A stretch of 64,000 nucleotides of DNA from Flavobacterium salmonis (GTDB taxonomy: Bacteria > Bacteroidota > Bacteroidia > Flavobacteriales > Flavobacteriaceae): NCBI RefSeq assembly GCF_903819435.1, contig NZ_CAIJDP010000084.1:62001-126000 (forward strand). Direction: 5' to 3'. This document shows positions 52,901 to 60,499 of the stretch, one piece after another. Below the pieces are notes generated by a model, which did no database searches, was not told the DNA's origin, and saw only the letters and a program-made list of their open reading frames with translations. Positions within the stretch are counted from its first letter, which is position 1. Each line of letters begins with the position of its first letter. The position numbers and the translations under genes were made by a program.

Positions 52901-53704
52901 TACCCCCGCTGCTTTACCTTCAATCATTCTACTGATATCCACTACACCGTCTACTTTAAGTTCAGAACCCGAAATTTTACTTATAGCTCCTGTAAAAGTT
53001 CTTTTAGAAGTTTTTTCATAACCTGTAGTAATGACCACTTCTTTTAAGTTTTGTCCTTCTTCTGTTAAGGCAATTGTTGGAGAAGTATTTTCTATCCCAA
53101 TTTCTTTAGTTTCGAAACCTACATAAGAAATTAGTAACCTATTGCTGTTCGTTGGCATTTCAATAGAAAAATTTCCATCAAAATCAGTCAGCACCGATAT
53201 CTTTGATCCTTTTGCAAGTACAGTAGCTCCAGGTAATGGACTACCACTTAAATCTGTTACTTTACCTCTGATAATAGGACCAGCCGATAAAATTTCGAAT
53301 AATGGATTACGAGACTCATCGCTACTAAAACCATCTAATTTTGTTTTTTTTTGTAAAATAATCTGATTACTTATTTCTGCATAAGTAATATTGAATGGTT
53401 TTAAAATTCGGCTAAGTATACTTTCTAAAGTTTCCTGATTAGCTTCAAGACTAACTTTTTGATTTAGCTGTGGTAATCTGGAATTGTATGAAAATTTTAC
53501 GTGTGCAGACTTTTCAAGTTTAGACAATGTATTATCCAAACTTAAATTTTCAACTGCAATGGTAACTTTCGTATCTAATTTTCTTTGTCCATTCACACTG
53601 TTTGCCATGGTAACACTTGAAAACACAAGTGCTAAGGCGAACTGAAATAGCGTTATTTTCATGATTCGATGGAGTAATCGTTGTTTAACAACTGGTTTTT
53701 TCAT
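49994..53704 (-). CDS. SusC/RagA-family TonB-dependent transporter with STN domain
   Basis: A 1236-residue outer-membrane transporter. Signal peptide (to about residue 40), STN signalling domain (about 50-118; LSLDNTLSKLEKSAHVKFSY), CarboxypepD-regulatory-like domain (about 148-222; IIRGKVTDLSGSPLPGATV), plug (about 230-365; including EILKDASATSIYGSRSLNGV), and the beta-barrel. The STN domain is the part that contacts a FecR-type anti-sigma factor, and such a gene lies 190 bases upstream, so transport probably signals its own expression. Confidence 0.96.
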   Translation of the reverse strand: MKKPVVKQRLLHRIMKITLFQFALALVFSSVTMANSVNGQRKLDTKVTIAVENLSLDNTLSKLEKSAHVKFSYNSRLPQLNQKVSLEANQETLESILSRILKPFNITYAEISNQIILQKKTKLDGFSSDESRNPLFEILSAGPIIRGKVTDLSGSPLPGATVLAKGSKISVLTDFDGNFSIEMPTNSNRLLISYVGFETKEIGIENTSPTIALTEEGQNLKEVVITTGYEKTSKRTFTGAISKISGSELKVDGVVDISRMIEGKAAGVTVQNITGTFGTAPKITVRGSSSIFGDTKPLWVIDGVVQEDIINVSVADLASGNSETLLSSSVAGLNSNDIQSIEILKDASATSIYGSRSLNGVIVVTTKQGRRDSPLKVTYSVENSVRTVPNYNQYDILNSQETMSILKEVEAKGFLERPLTTQGRYGGVYNILERAVSTYIPETDSYLVNNDPASRNAFLKKYELANTDWFKTLFRPSITQNHSLSFSGGGKNNTFYGSLAYYTDPGWSIADNVKQLSSNLKGTFYVNDRLNVTLTTQASIRDQGAPGSYDSEKDEYFGTTTRAFDINPFNYVLNTSRTLRPYDDNGNLEYYRNNWAPINILNELENNFMEIKVKDIRFQMDLDYKINPYLTYNLTAAARYANTSREHKILENSNIVGAYNAAETTVVRDENIFLYQDPDDLTAPKVSVLPNGGMLRKFTNDLTSYNIRNSVNYRRTLNDTHELEGLFGTELRSLDRNSDNFTAFGVQYDKGLTGFTDPRLLEKIITEGGSYFGFNEERERTMGFFGKVGYTYDRRYTGSLTGRYDGSNRQGNSDSSRWLPTYTFSGKWNVKEEDFMQNVSVINNLALRASYGLTATAGPATNSLAIYKSFITDRLNLDDRESGIEIDELQNGDLTWEKQFETNLGFDLGMFNNRIQLTTDIYSRKAFDLVDYVVTSGIGGQKIKQGNNADMETKGLEISLTTTNINAKDFKWSTNFNFSVYNQEVTKLGNQPTAFDLIEGTGGNALGRPRNSLFSYHFTGLNNQGLPTFQMKEGETDNIAGANFQDTENVTDYLKYEGSIEPNKSFGLSNTFTYKNWSLYVFVVASAGNKVRLNPIFDSEYDDLTVFTKDYTNRWINPGDENVTNIPVIADKRLIANYDEQSRDLEIAYNTYNFSDARIADGDFVRLKNVSLSWEFPKDFKKKLGLSTFTLKGSAVNPLLIYSDKRLNGQDPEFRNTGGVALPVTTQYTFTLNISL

Positions 53705-53894
53705 AATTTTGGTTTGTTTTGATTAATACTGTTCAAGGGTATTTTAGAAACGCAATAAATAACTCTTTACAGAGAGTCATTTAACTTTATTAAGTGTCGG
53801 ATATGTTACAGCATTTCGGCACTTTTTATATATTTTCACATAGGCAACAATTGAATTTTATTTATACTTACTATTAAATCTGGTTATTAAAAAT
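53705..53894. promoter_or_regulatory. susC upstream region with an imperfect inverted repeat
   Basis: The 190-base gap contains GTGTCGGATAT (53794-53804) and ATTTCGGCAC (53813-53822), an imperfect inverted repeat near the anti-sigma gene end, and ACTCT-6-AGAGT at about 53762-53777. No TAnnTTTG box was seen, consistent with use of the dedicated ECF sigma factor. The exact promoter cannot be assigned. Confidence 0.35.
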
Positions 53895-55004
53895 TTAATT
53901 ACAACCTTGTGAGGTTATTGTAATTTGATTTCCATTCATTTCAAAACTGGTATCATTTCCAATGCTTTTGCAAATAATTTTAAGCTTCTCTGATAATGGC
54001 TGATCACTTAATGAAGTAGTTAAATGACAATCTTTTAATTTATCTTTAGGAAAGTCAATCTCAACCAGATAGGCTTGTTCTATCGTCTTCAAAATCTGTA
54101 CTACAGGAATATCGGTAAATTCAAAACTTAATTGTTCAATATTTCCAACATTACTAACCAATGTTTTATCTTCTGTAATATTGGTTATCTTGGTAAAAAT
54201 CAAATCTTCCCTCAAAAAACGTAAAGCTTCATTAGGCAACAAAACAATCTCTTTATTTGAGTTTCCGATTAATCCATTTGAACTTACCTTTACTTTACCG
54301 GTGCGAACAAGAATTTCAACATTTGGCTGGTCTGAATAAGCCCTTACCCGAAAACTAGTACCAACAACTTTTGTAATAATTTCGTTGGCATAAACAAGAA
54401 AAGGTTTTTGGGGATTTTTACTAATTTCAAAGAAACCTTCCCCGGATAAATAAACCTTCCTTTCGTTTCCTGTAAAAATTTTAGGGTAACTTAATTTACT
54501 ATTTGGCTGTAATAAAACCGAACTGCCATCAGACAAAGTTATTATTTGCGGTTTGCCTGAATTATTTGTCTGTTCAACAAGTCCTTCGCTATTATCTTCA
54601 ATAAGTTCTTTATAGGTAACCACTGTATGGCTTACATCAAATTGACCATGGTAAAACCAAATCGATAAAAAACCAAAAAATAAAGTAGCAGCAATTCCAA
54701 GCCAGTAATGCCTTAAATATTTAACTGGATAATGTTTAGTGGTTTTATTGTCTTTTTCTTTTTCTTCAATTTTAACCCAGGTCGATTGAAGTGCATTAGT
54801 AAGTTCTGATGAAGAAATTTTTTTAACAGGTGCTTTCATAGCCAGCAACAAAAGCCTGGAATCTTCTACTAATTTTGCTCGTTGCTGATTTTCTAAAGTC
54901 CATTCTTCCCAGCCTTGCTCATCAATTTTAGACAAAACCCACAATTGAAATGATTGATCGGCTAAAAAATCTTCAATTTCGATATAATAATTACGTTTTT
55001 GCAT
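53895..55004 (-). CDS. FecR-family anti-sigma factor
   Basis: A 369-residue single-pass inner-membrane regulator. Cytosolic sigma-binding N-terminus (1-93), TM helix (about 98-118; WLGIAATLFFGFLSIWFYH), FecR periplasmic domain (about 150-255; QIITLSDGSSVLLQPNSKL, YLSGEGFFEI) and a C-terminal DUF4974/STN-like domain (about 300-369; FEFTDIPVVQILKTIEQAY). It would receive the signal from the STN domain of the SusC protein and control the ECF sigma factor encoded 84 bases upstream. Confidence 0.95.
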   Translation of the reverse strand: MQKRNYYIEIEDFLADQSFQLWVLSKIDEQGWEEWTLENQQRAKLVEDSRLLLLAMKAPVKKISSSELTNALQSTWVKIEEKEKDNKTTKHYPVKYLRHYWLGIAATLFFGFLSIWFYHGQFDVSHTVVTYKELIEDNSEGLVEQTNNSGKPQIITLSDGSSVLLQPNSKLSYPKIFTGNERKVYLSGEGFFEISKNPQKPFLVYANEIITKVVGTSFRVRAYSDQPNVEILVRTGKVKVSSNGLIGNSNKEIVLLPNEALRFLREDLIFTKITNITEDKTLVSNVGNIEQLSFEFTDIPVVQILKTIEQAYLVEIDFPKDKLKDCHLTTSLSDQPLSEKLKIICKSIGNDTSFEMNGNQITITSQGCN

Positions 55005-55088
55005 CTATGAAATAAGGTTACAAAAACATAGAGGACAGTTTTCTTATTATATACTCACTGATTTATGATTTTTTTTTATTTTTTTTAA

Positions 55089-55703
55089 CTAAATATTAAA
55101 AATGCATGAAGATAGTAATACTAAAAGAGGAAAACTTCCTTTCCATTCCTTACGAAGCTTAAGTAAACCGCGGTGTAATAGATTATTTGCTGATTGATAA
55201 TTTACGTCTAACATTTCTGCAATTTGTTCAACTGACAATCCTTGGTTATATCTTAAAAAAAGTGCTTCTTTTTGACGGGAAGGCAAATCATTTAAAAGTT
55301 TATTGAGATACAATACACGTTCTGCAGTTGCTTCATCATCTATAAAATCATGTTCTACTGAAAAATCAAAAAGAAATTCAATTGAATCAGTAGTAATAAT
55401 TTTTTTAAAAATATGATCACGCTCATACAACCTTGCAATTCTCTTTCGCACACTTGACAATAAATAAGCTTTTACCACATTAGGTTCTTGCAATGAATCC
55501 CGATACAACCAAATATCAGCAAATACATCCTGAACACAATCCTGTACTTTTTCTGCAAAGGGCGAAAATGAATTTCCATAATTAATTAAATCCGCATAGT
55601 ACTTTTCAAAAAGTAACGAAAATGATTTTTCATCACCTGCCTTCAGTTTACTCCAAAGTTTATGGTCATCGTAGGTTTTTATTGTTAAGATTTGGGTTTT
55701 CAT
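55089..55703 (-). CDS. RNA polymerase ECF sigma factor (FecI-like)
   Basis: A 204-residue sigma-70 family factor: region 2 (about 25-95; FSLLFEKYYADLINYGNSF, DCVQDVFADIWLYR) and region 4 (about 130-190; LPSRQKEALFLRYNQGLSVEQIAEML). The C-terminal tail LLVLLSSCIFNI is hydrophobic, as in many Bacteroidota ECF factors. With the adjacent FecR-like protein and STN-bearing SusC it forms a cell-surface signalling cascade that should activate the downstream uptake genes. Confidence 0.95.
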   Translation of the reverse strand: MKTQILTIKTYDDHKLWSKLKAGDEKSFSLLFEKYYADLINYGNSFSPFAEKVQDCVQDVFADIWLYRDSLQEPNVVKAYLLSSVRKRIARLYERDHIFKKIITTDSIEFLFDFSVEHDFIDDEATAERVLYLNKLLNDLPSRQKEALFLRYNQGLSVEQIAEMLDVNYQSANNLLHRGLLKLRKEWKGSFPLLVLLSSCIFNI

Positions 55704-56038
55704 AAATATTCAGTATTTATATTAGAAACAACCACCCAACGTGCTTTTAAAATTTATCATTTTTTTTGCTTCAATAAATTATGTAAAAAATATTTTAAAC
55801 TAATAAATAATAATTAAAACACAATATTGTGAGTTATTTTTTACAAAAACAAAAATATAATTTAACATTATTTTGTGTTTTTGTTTTATAAATATATGAA
55901 GCCCAAAGTTTAAAAACAATTTTTTTACAAAAAAGAAATGTTTTATTTACAAAACAAAGAAACAAGTACAAAAAAGCACAAAAAAAGCCTTACTAAAGTT
56001 AGTAAGGCTTATTATGAAAAGTTTATTTAAAAAAGCTT
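55704..56038. other. 335-base AT-rich intergenic region
   Basis: Very AT-rich spacer upstream of the sigma-factor gene. Apart from the terminator at 55981-56010 no ORF, RNA gene or clear TAnnTTTG promoter box was seen. Confidence 0.4.
55981..56010 (-). terminator. rho-independent terminator after the GIY-YIG-like gene
   Basis: AAGCCTTACTAA and TTAGTAAGGCTT are perfect 12-bp arms with a 2-base loop, followed on the minus strand by a T-run. Confidence 0.9.
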
Positions 56039-56467
56039 TTAGAAAGCTACATTCCATCTTGGTAATTTACCATTATCATCTAAGAAATTTTGCAAAACTT
56101 GTCCTTCAACTGCAGTTGGAATAGCTTTAACATCTGCATTAAAAGTTTCATACCAAACAACTTCAAGAGCTGAAATACTTTCCAGTTTCATTTGTGCCGG
56201 CCAAGAGTATTTTCTTCCGGTTTTGGCAAATTGATGTCCGTTTACAATTTTATCATATAACCCGCCATTTTTGCTTTTCAATGTCCCATCATTTTGAACA
56301 GTTCCGGTAGAAGCTACCATGATTAATTCTTTTGCTTCAGCTTCAACAGCATACACAACAAAAATCCCTGCACTTCCTTCGGGAGCATTACAAACTTGCT
56401 CTAAACTGTCTTCTATCGCAAAAGTAAAACTATTGCTTACTTTAAACTTTTTTAATTCTTTACTCAT
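56039..56467 (-). CDS. conserved hypothetical protein, possible degenerate GIY-YIG fold
   Basis: A 142-residue cytosolic protein. GSAGIFVVYAVEAEAKELIMVASTG near residue 32 can be aligned with the GIY...YIG hairpin, with Phe for the first Tyr and Val-Ala for Tyr-Ile. GGLYDKIVNGHQF follows where the catalytic Arg helix would be, and VEGQVLQNFLDDNGKLPRWN resembles the metal-binding Glu region. With catalytic Tyr and Arg replaced it may be an inactive relative. The assignment is tentative. It is a monocistronic unit between terminators. Confidence 0.65.
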   Translation of the reverse strand: MSKELKKFKVSNSFTFAIEDSLEQVCNAPEGSAGIFVVYAVEAEAKELIMVASTGTVQNDGTLKSKNGGLYDKIVNGHQFAKTGRKYSWPAQMKLESISALEVVWYETFNADVKAIPTAVEGQVLQNFLDDNGKLPRWNVAF

Positions 56468-56547
56468 TTTTCTTATTTTTAAGCTACTGCTATTTGAGAA
56501 TTTCAGTAGCCAAGTTTTTAATTATATTCCAGCCATTTTAAAAATAT

Positions 56548-56580
56548 AAAAAAGTCTCAACAAAATATTGAGACTTTTTT
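56548..56580 (-). terminator. rho-independent terminator of sucD
   Basis: AAAAAAGTCTCAA (56548-56560) pairs with TTGAGACTTTTTT (56568-56580), with a T-run on both strands, 27 bases after the sucD stop codon. Confidence 0.9.
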
Positions 56581-56607
56581 GGAATTTATTATTTTAAATA
56601 TTGGAGA

Positions 56608-57480
56608 TTATCCTAATACTTCTTTTACTTTTTTACCAATTTCAGCTGGTGAATCAACAACGTGGATTCCGTTGTCTCTCATGATTTGTTTTTTAGCGGC
56701 AGCGGTATCATCAGAACCACCAACAATAGCACCTGCGTGCCCCATTGTTCTACCTGCAGGAGCAGTTTCTCCGGCGATAAAACCAACAACTGGTTTACGG
56801 TTACCATCTGCTTTAACCCATTTAGCAGCATCTGCTTCTAACTGACCACCAATTTCACCAATCATGATGATGATTTCAGTTTCAGGATCGTTCATCAATA
56901 ATTCTACAGCTTCTTTTGTAGTAGTTCCAATGATTGGATCTCCACCGATACCAATAGCAGTAGTAATTCCTAAACCTTGTTTTACAACCTGATCAGCAGC
57001 TTCATAAGTTAAAGTTCCAGATTTAGAAACGATACCAACAGTTCCTTTTTTGAAAACGAAACCTGGCATAATACCAACTTTAGCTTCACCCGGAGTAATG
57101 ATACCAGGACAATTTGGACCAATTAATCTTGAATTTCTTTCTTTAACATAATTATTAGCCTTAATCATATCTGCTACAGGAATTCCTTCTGTAATTGCAA
57201 TAATTACTTTAATTCCGGCATCAGCAGCTTCCATAATTGCATCAGCAGCAAAAGCCGGCGGTACAAAAATGATAGAAGTATCAGCTCCGGCCTGATCCAC
57301 AGCATCTTTTACTGTGTTAAAAACCGGACGGTCCAAATGACTGGTCCCTCCTTTTCCAGGAGTAACACCACCCACAACATTAGTACCGTACTCAATCATT
57401 TGAGAAGCATGGAAAGTTCCTTCGCTTCCTGTAAATCCCTGAACAATTATTTTGGAATCTTTATTAACTAAAACACTCAT
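56608..57480 (-). CDS. sucD: succinate-CoA ligase, ADP-forming, alpha subunit
   Basis: A 290-residue TCA-cycle subunit that carries the phosphohistidine. CoA-binding Rossmann part IIVQGFTGSEGTFHASQM at the N-terminus, VGGVTPGKGG, the NCPGIITPGE motif near 123, and the active-site His in GRTMGHAGAIV near 245 are intact. The beta subunit gene (sucC) is not adjacent, as is usual for many Bacteroidota. It has its own promoter and terminator. Confidence 0.97.
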   Translation of the reverse strand: MSVLVNKDSKIIVQGFTGSEGTFHASQMIEYGTNVVGGVTPGKGGTSHLDRPVFNTVKDAVDQAGADTSIIFVPPAFAADAIMEAADAGIKVIIAITEGIPVADMIKANNYVKERNSRLIGPNCPGIITPGEAKVGIMPGFVFKKGTVGIVSKSGTLTYEAADQVVKQGLGITTAIGIGGDPIIGTTTKEAVELLMNDPETEIIIMIGEIGGQLEADAAKWVKADGNRKPVVGFIAGETAPAGRTMGHAGAIVGGSDDTAAAKKQIMRDNGIHVVDSPAEIGKKVKEVLG

Positions 57481-57515
57481 GATATATATTTTATGTAGTT
57501 TTTAAAATTGTGATG

Positions 57516-57523
57516 CAAAAGTA
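57516..57523 (-). promoter_or_regulatory. -7 promoter box TACTTTTG for sucD
   Basis: Exact TAnnTTTG match on the minus strand, 35 bases before the sucD ATG, in the short gap after the NTF2-like gene. Confidence 0.6.
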
Positions 57524-57566
57524 AGGTTTTGTAACTTATTTTCACCTTTTTTATCGGCAAAAAATA

Positions 57567-57929
57567 TCACGAAAATTGACTCATTTGATAACCCCTATAC
57601 AATTTACCGTCTTTTATCTGCCAAATCGTAAAAAAATGTGCCAACAACATTTCTTCACGAGGATTTTCAATCGTTTTTACAAAGTGAGAATAACGTACTG
57701 AAACCAAATCATCTTCAGCTATTATATGACTAATTCTAACTTTTGAACGCACATAAGCGCGATTTAATTCATTTGCCATGTTTATTATCGAATCGTAATC
57801 CATGTGGATTAATCCTTTACTGCTATTCCACTCTATAGTTACATCGGGATGCAGATAGGTCTTAAAAATTTCACTATCAATCAGGGCATCCGATTTATAA
57901 AATTTTTGAACAAATTCTTTAATAGACAT
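57567..57929 (-). CDS. NTF2/SnoaL-like protein
   Basis: A 120-residue cone-shaped alpha+beta barrel protein: VQKFYKSDALIDSEIFKTYLHPDVTIEW is the usual helix-strand start and VSVRYSHFVKTIENPREE with FFTIWQIKDGKLYRGYQ is the typical end of the family. No catalytic residues can be assigned. It starts 2 bases after the lpxD-like gene, so it is translated with it. It is unrelated in detail to the NTF2-like protein in the his operon. Confidence 0.85.
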   Translation of the reverse strand: MSIKEFVQKFYKSDALIDSEIFKTYLHPDVTIEWNSSKGLIHMDYDSIINMANELNRAYVRSKVRISHIIAEDDLVSVRYSHFVKTIENPREEMLLAHFFTIWQIKDGKLYRGYQMSQFS

Positions 57930-57931
57930 AG

Positions 57932-58861
57932 TTATTTTAATTTACTTAAAATTTCAGGAATCTTTTTGATATTAGCTAATTGTTTCAACTTTTCTCTTGA
58001 TTCTTCGATTGGAGTTCCAAAATAAGATTTTCCTCCTTCAACCGATTTAGTGACTCCTGTCTGTCCCATAATAACTGCCTTCGTTCCTATTGTGATACCA
58101 CTTGTTGTCCCAACTTGTCCCCAAATAGTTACTTCATCTTCAATAATAACACATCCGGCAATACCTGTTTGAGAAGCAATTAAACATTTTTTTCCTATTA
58201 CAGAATCATGCCCAACGTGTACCTGATTATCGATTTTGGTTCCTTCACCAATTTTCGTATCACCTGTTACACCTTTGTCAATTGTACACAGAGCACCAAT
58301 ACCAACATTGTTTTCAATAACTACTCTTCCTCCGGAAATTAACTGATCAAAACCATCAGGACGTTTTTTATAATAAAAAGCATCTGCCCCTAAAATAGTT
58401 CCGGAATGAATAATTACATCATCACCAATTACAGTATGATCGTAAATAGAAACATTAGAATGTATCAGGCAATTTTTACCAATAGTAACGTGATTTCCAA
58501 CAAAAGAATTTGGCTGAATAACAGTTCCTTCTCCTATTTTTGCAGATGGAGCAATAGCAACATTCGCATATTGAAAAGGCTTAAAATGTTTGGTTAAAGT
58601 ATTGAAATCTCTGAAAGGATCATCAGAAATTAAAAGCGCTTTACCTTCAGGACAATCTACTTTCTTATTAATTAAAACAATAGTAGCAGCTGACTGTAAA
58701 GCTTTGTCATAATATTTGGGATGGTCAACAAAAACAATATCACCTGGTTCAACTACATGAATTTCGTTCATGCCTAAAACATCAAAGTCTTTGTCACCAA
58801 TAAATTCGCAATTAAGCAAATTCGCAATTTCTTCTAAAGAGTGAACTTTTGGAAATTTCAT
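57932..58861 (-). CDS. LpxD-like acyltransferase paralogue (UDP-3-O-acylglucosamine N-acyltransferase family)
   Basis: A 309-residue left-handed beta-helix protein. The N-terminal uridine-binding-like domain (1-100; NEIHVVEPGDIVFVDHPKYYDKAL) and about ten hexapeptide turns (100-260; AKIGEGTVIQPNSFVGNHVTIG) follow the LpxD plan. The catalytic-type His is kept in DNQVHVGHDSVIG near 215. The C-terminal helix is shorter than in the true LpxD encoded 3 kb upstream. It probably acylates a sugar nucleotide, perhaps a second lipid A-type step or another glycolipid. Confidence 0.87.
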   Translation of the reverse strand: MKFPKVHSLEEIANLLNCEFIGDKDFDVLGMNEIHVVEPGDIVFVDHPKYYDKALQSAATIVLINKKVDCPEGKALLISDDPFRDFNTLTKHFKPFQYANVAIAPSAKIGEGTVIQPNSFVGNHVTIGKNCLIHSNVSIYDHTVIGDDVIIHSGTILGADAFYYKKRPDGFDQLISGGRVVIENNVGIGALCTIDKGVTGDTKIGEGTKIDNQVHVGHDSVIGKKCLIASQTGIAGCVIIEDEVTIWGQVGTTSGITIGTKAVIMGQTGVTKSVEGGKSYFGTPIEESREKLKQLANIKKIPEILSKLK

Positions 58862-58892
58862 ATTTTATAATTAGAAAATGTGCCAATTAGAA

Positions 58893-58958
58893 AATGAGTC
58901 AATTAGAATGTGAATATACAAAATTATAACAATTCACAAATTATCTAATTGACTCATT
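58893..58958. repeat. inverted repeat between efp and the lpxD-like gene
   Basis: Perfect 15-bp arms AATGAGTCAATTAGA (58893-58907) and TCTAATTGACTCATT (58944-58958), with further AATTAGAAAATG copies next to them. Same spacer-repeat class as elsewhere. Confidence 0.7.
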
Positions 58959-58981
58959 GTCAAATTATCTCAATTAAAAAG

Positions 58982-59548
58982 TTACTCTTTTACACGCTCC
59001 ATATAAGAACCTGAAGCGGTATCAATTTTAATTTTATCACCTTCATTGATGAATAACGGTACGTTTACAGTTGCTCCTGTTTCTACAGTAGCTGATTTTG
59101 TAGCATTTGTAGCTGTATTTCCTTTCACTCCAGGTTCAGCATAAGTTACTTCTAAAACAATTGAAGCTGGCATATCAACTGACAAAGGCAAATCTGTTTC
59201 TGTATTAACCTGAACCATTACGTTTGTTCCTTCTTTTAATAACCCTGGAGCATCTAAAATACTTTTATTCAAAGAAATTTGCTCGAAAGTTTCAGCATTC
59301 ATGAAATGAAACTCTTCCCCTTCAGCATATAAAAACTGATACGTATGTGTTTCTACACGTACGTCTTCGATTTTGTGTCCTGCAGAAAAGGTATTGTCCA
59401 ATACTTTTCCTGTTGTTAAGCTTTTTAATTTTGTTCTCACGAAAGCGGGGCCTTTTCCTGGTTTTACGTGAAGAAATTCGATAATTTTATAAATATCGTG
59501 ATTATATTTGATACATAATCCGTTTCTAATATCTGATGTAGACGCCAT
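58982..59548 (-). CDS. efp: translation elongation factor P
   Basis: A 188-residue three-domain EF-P that relieves ribosome stalling at polyproline. KOW-like domain I carries the modification loop KPGKGPAF with Lys32; domains II/III follow (FHFMNAETFEQISL, and the C-terminal PLFINEGDKIKIDTASGSYMERV). Lys32 suggests lysylation or another Lys modification, but no modification enzyme gene is in the window. It sits within the lipid A cluster. Confidence 0.97.
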   Translation of the reverse strand: MASTSDIRNGLCIKYNHDIYKIIEFLHVKPGKGPAFVRTKLKSLTTGKVLDNTFSAGHKIEDVRVETHTYQFLYAEGEEFHFMNAETFEQISLNKSILDAPGLLKEGTNVMVQVNTETDLPLSVDMPASIVLEVTYAEPGVKGNTATNATKSATVETGATVNVPLFINEGDKIKIDTASGSYMERVKE

Positions 59549-59568
59549 TTGTTTTTTATTTTATTTAC

Positions 59569-59640
59569 TTTGGTTGAATCGTTGAATCGTTTAACTGTTT
59601 TTTCGATTTGAACGATTAAACAAATAAACAATTAAACTCT
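59569..59640. repeat. TTGAATCG / CGATTAAAC short repeats
   Basis: Copies of GTTGAATCGTTGAATCGTTTAAC are opposed by GAACGATTAAACAAATAAACAATTAAAC, forming an imperfect hairpin in the lpxA-efp spacer. Confidence 0.5.
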
Positions 59641-59643
59641 ATT

Positions 59644-60429
59644 TTAATAATTTCCTGAATATCCTTTCATTACCCCTCTTGATGAATTTCGAATAAAATC
59701 TAAAATTTCATCTCTCTCCGGAGTAGCTTCCATTTCACCTTCAATAATACTCAAAGCTTGTGTTGTATTGTAATTTTTCTGGTAAAGAATTCTGTAAATA
59801 TCCTGTATTTCTCTTATTTTTTCAGTGCTAAAACCTCTTCTTCTAAGTCCTACTGAATTTATTCCCACATATGATAATGGTTCTTTCGCAGCTTTAGTAT
59901 ATGGTGGAACGTCTTTTCTTAATAATGATCCTCCAGAAATCATAGCATGATCTCCCACACTGATAAATTGATGAACTGCTGATAATCCTCCAATAATTGC
60001 ATAATTACCAATAGTAACGTGGCCTCCTAAAAGAACTCCGTTAACAATAATAGCATTATTACCTACATGACAATCATGAGCAATATGTGCAGTTGCCATT
60101 ATTAAACAATTATTACCTATAACTGTCTGACCTGAAGCTATTGTTCCTCTATTGATAGTTACACATTCTCTTATCGTGCAATTATCACCAATGATAGCCA
60201 AAGAATCTTCTCCTCCAAATTTTAAATCCTGAGGAACTGCTGAAATTACTGCACCTGGAAAAATATTACAATTTTTTCCAATTCGGGCACCTTCCATAAT
60301 GGTTACATTTGAACCTATCCAGGTACCATCACCAATAACAACGTTATTATGAATTGTTGTAAAAGGCTCAATTACAACATTTTTAGCGATTTTAGCGCCA
60401 GGATGAACATATGCTAATGGTTGATTCAT
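59644..60429 (-). CDS. lpxA: UDP-N-acetylglucosamine acyltransferase
   Basis: A 261-residue left-handed beta-helix enzyme, first acyl transfer of lipid A synthesis. About ten hexapeptide turns, catalytic His in MATAHIAHDCHVGN near 120, and the C-terminal helical domain (RRGFSTEKIREIQDIYRIL). Length and features are canonical. The order lpxD, lpxC-fabZ, lpxA is conserved in Bacteroidota. Confidence 0.97.
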   Translation of the reverse strand: MNQPLAYVHPGAKIAKNVVIEPFTTIHNNVVIGDGTWIGSNVTIMEGARIGKNCNIFPGAVISAVPQDLKFGGEDSLAIIGDNCTIRECVTINRGTIASGQTVIGNNCLIMATAHIAHDCHVGNNAIIVNGVLLGGHVTIGNYAIIGGLSAVHQFISVGDHAMISGGSLLRKDVPPYTKAAKEPLSYVGINSVGLRRRGFSTEKIREIQDIYRILYQKNYNTTQALSIIEGEMEATPERDEILDFIRNSSRGVMKGYSGNY

Positions 60430-60499
60430 CTGTATTTTTTATATTTTAATTTAAAATAGTCTAATTTGGGCAACAAACGTAAACAATAATTTTGATTAA

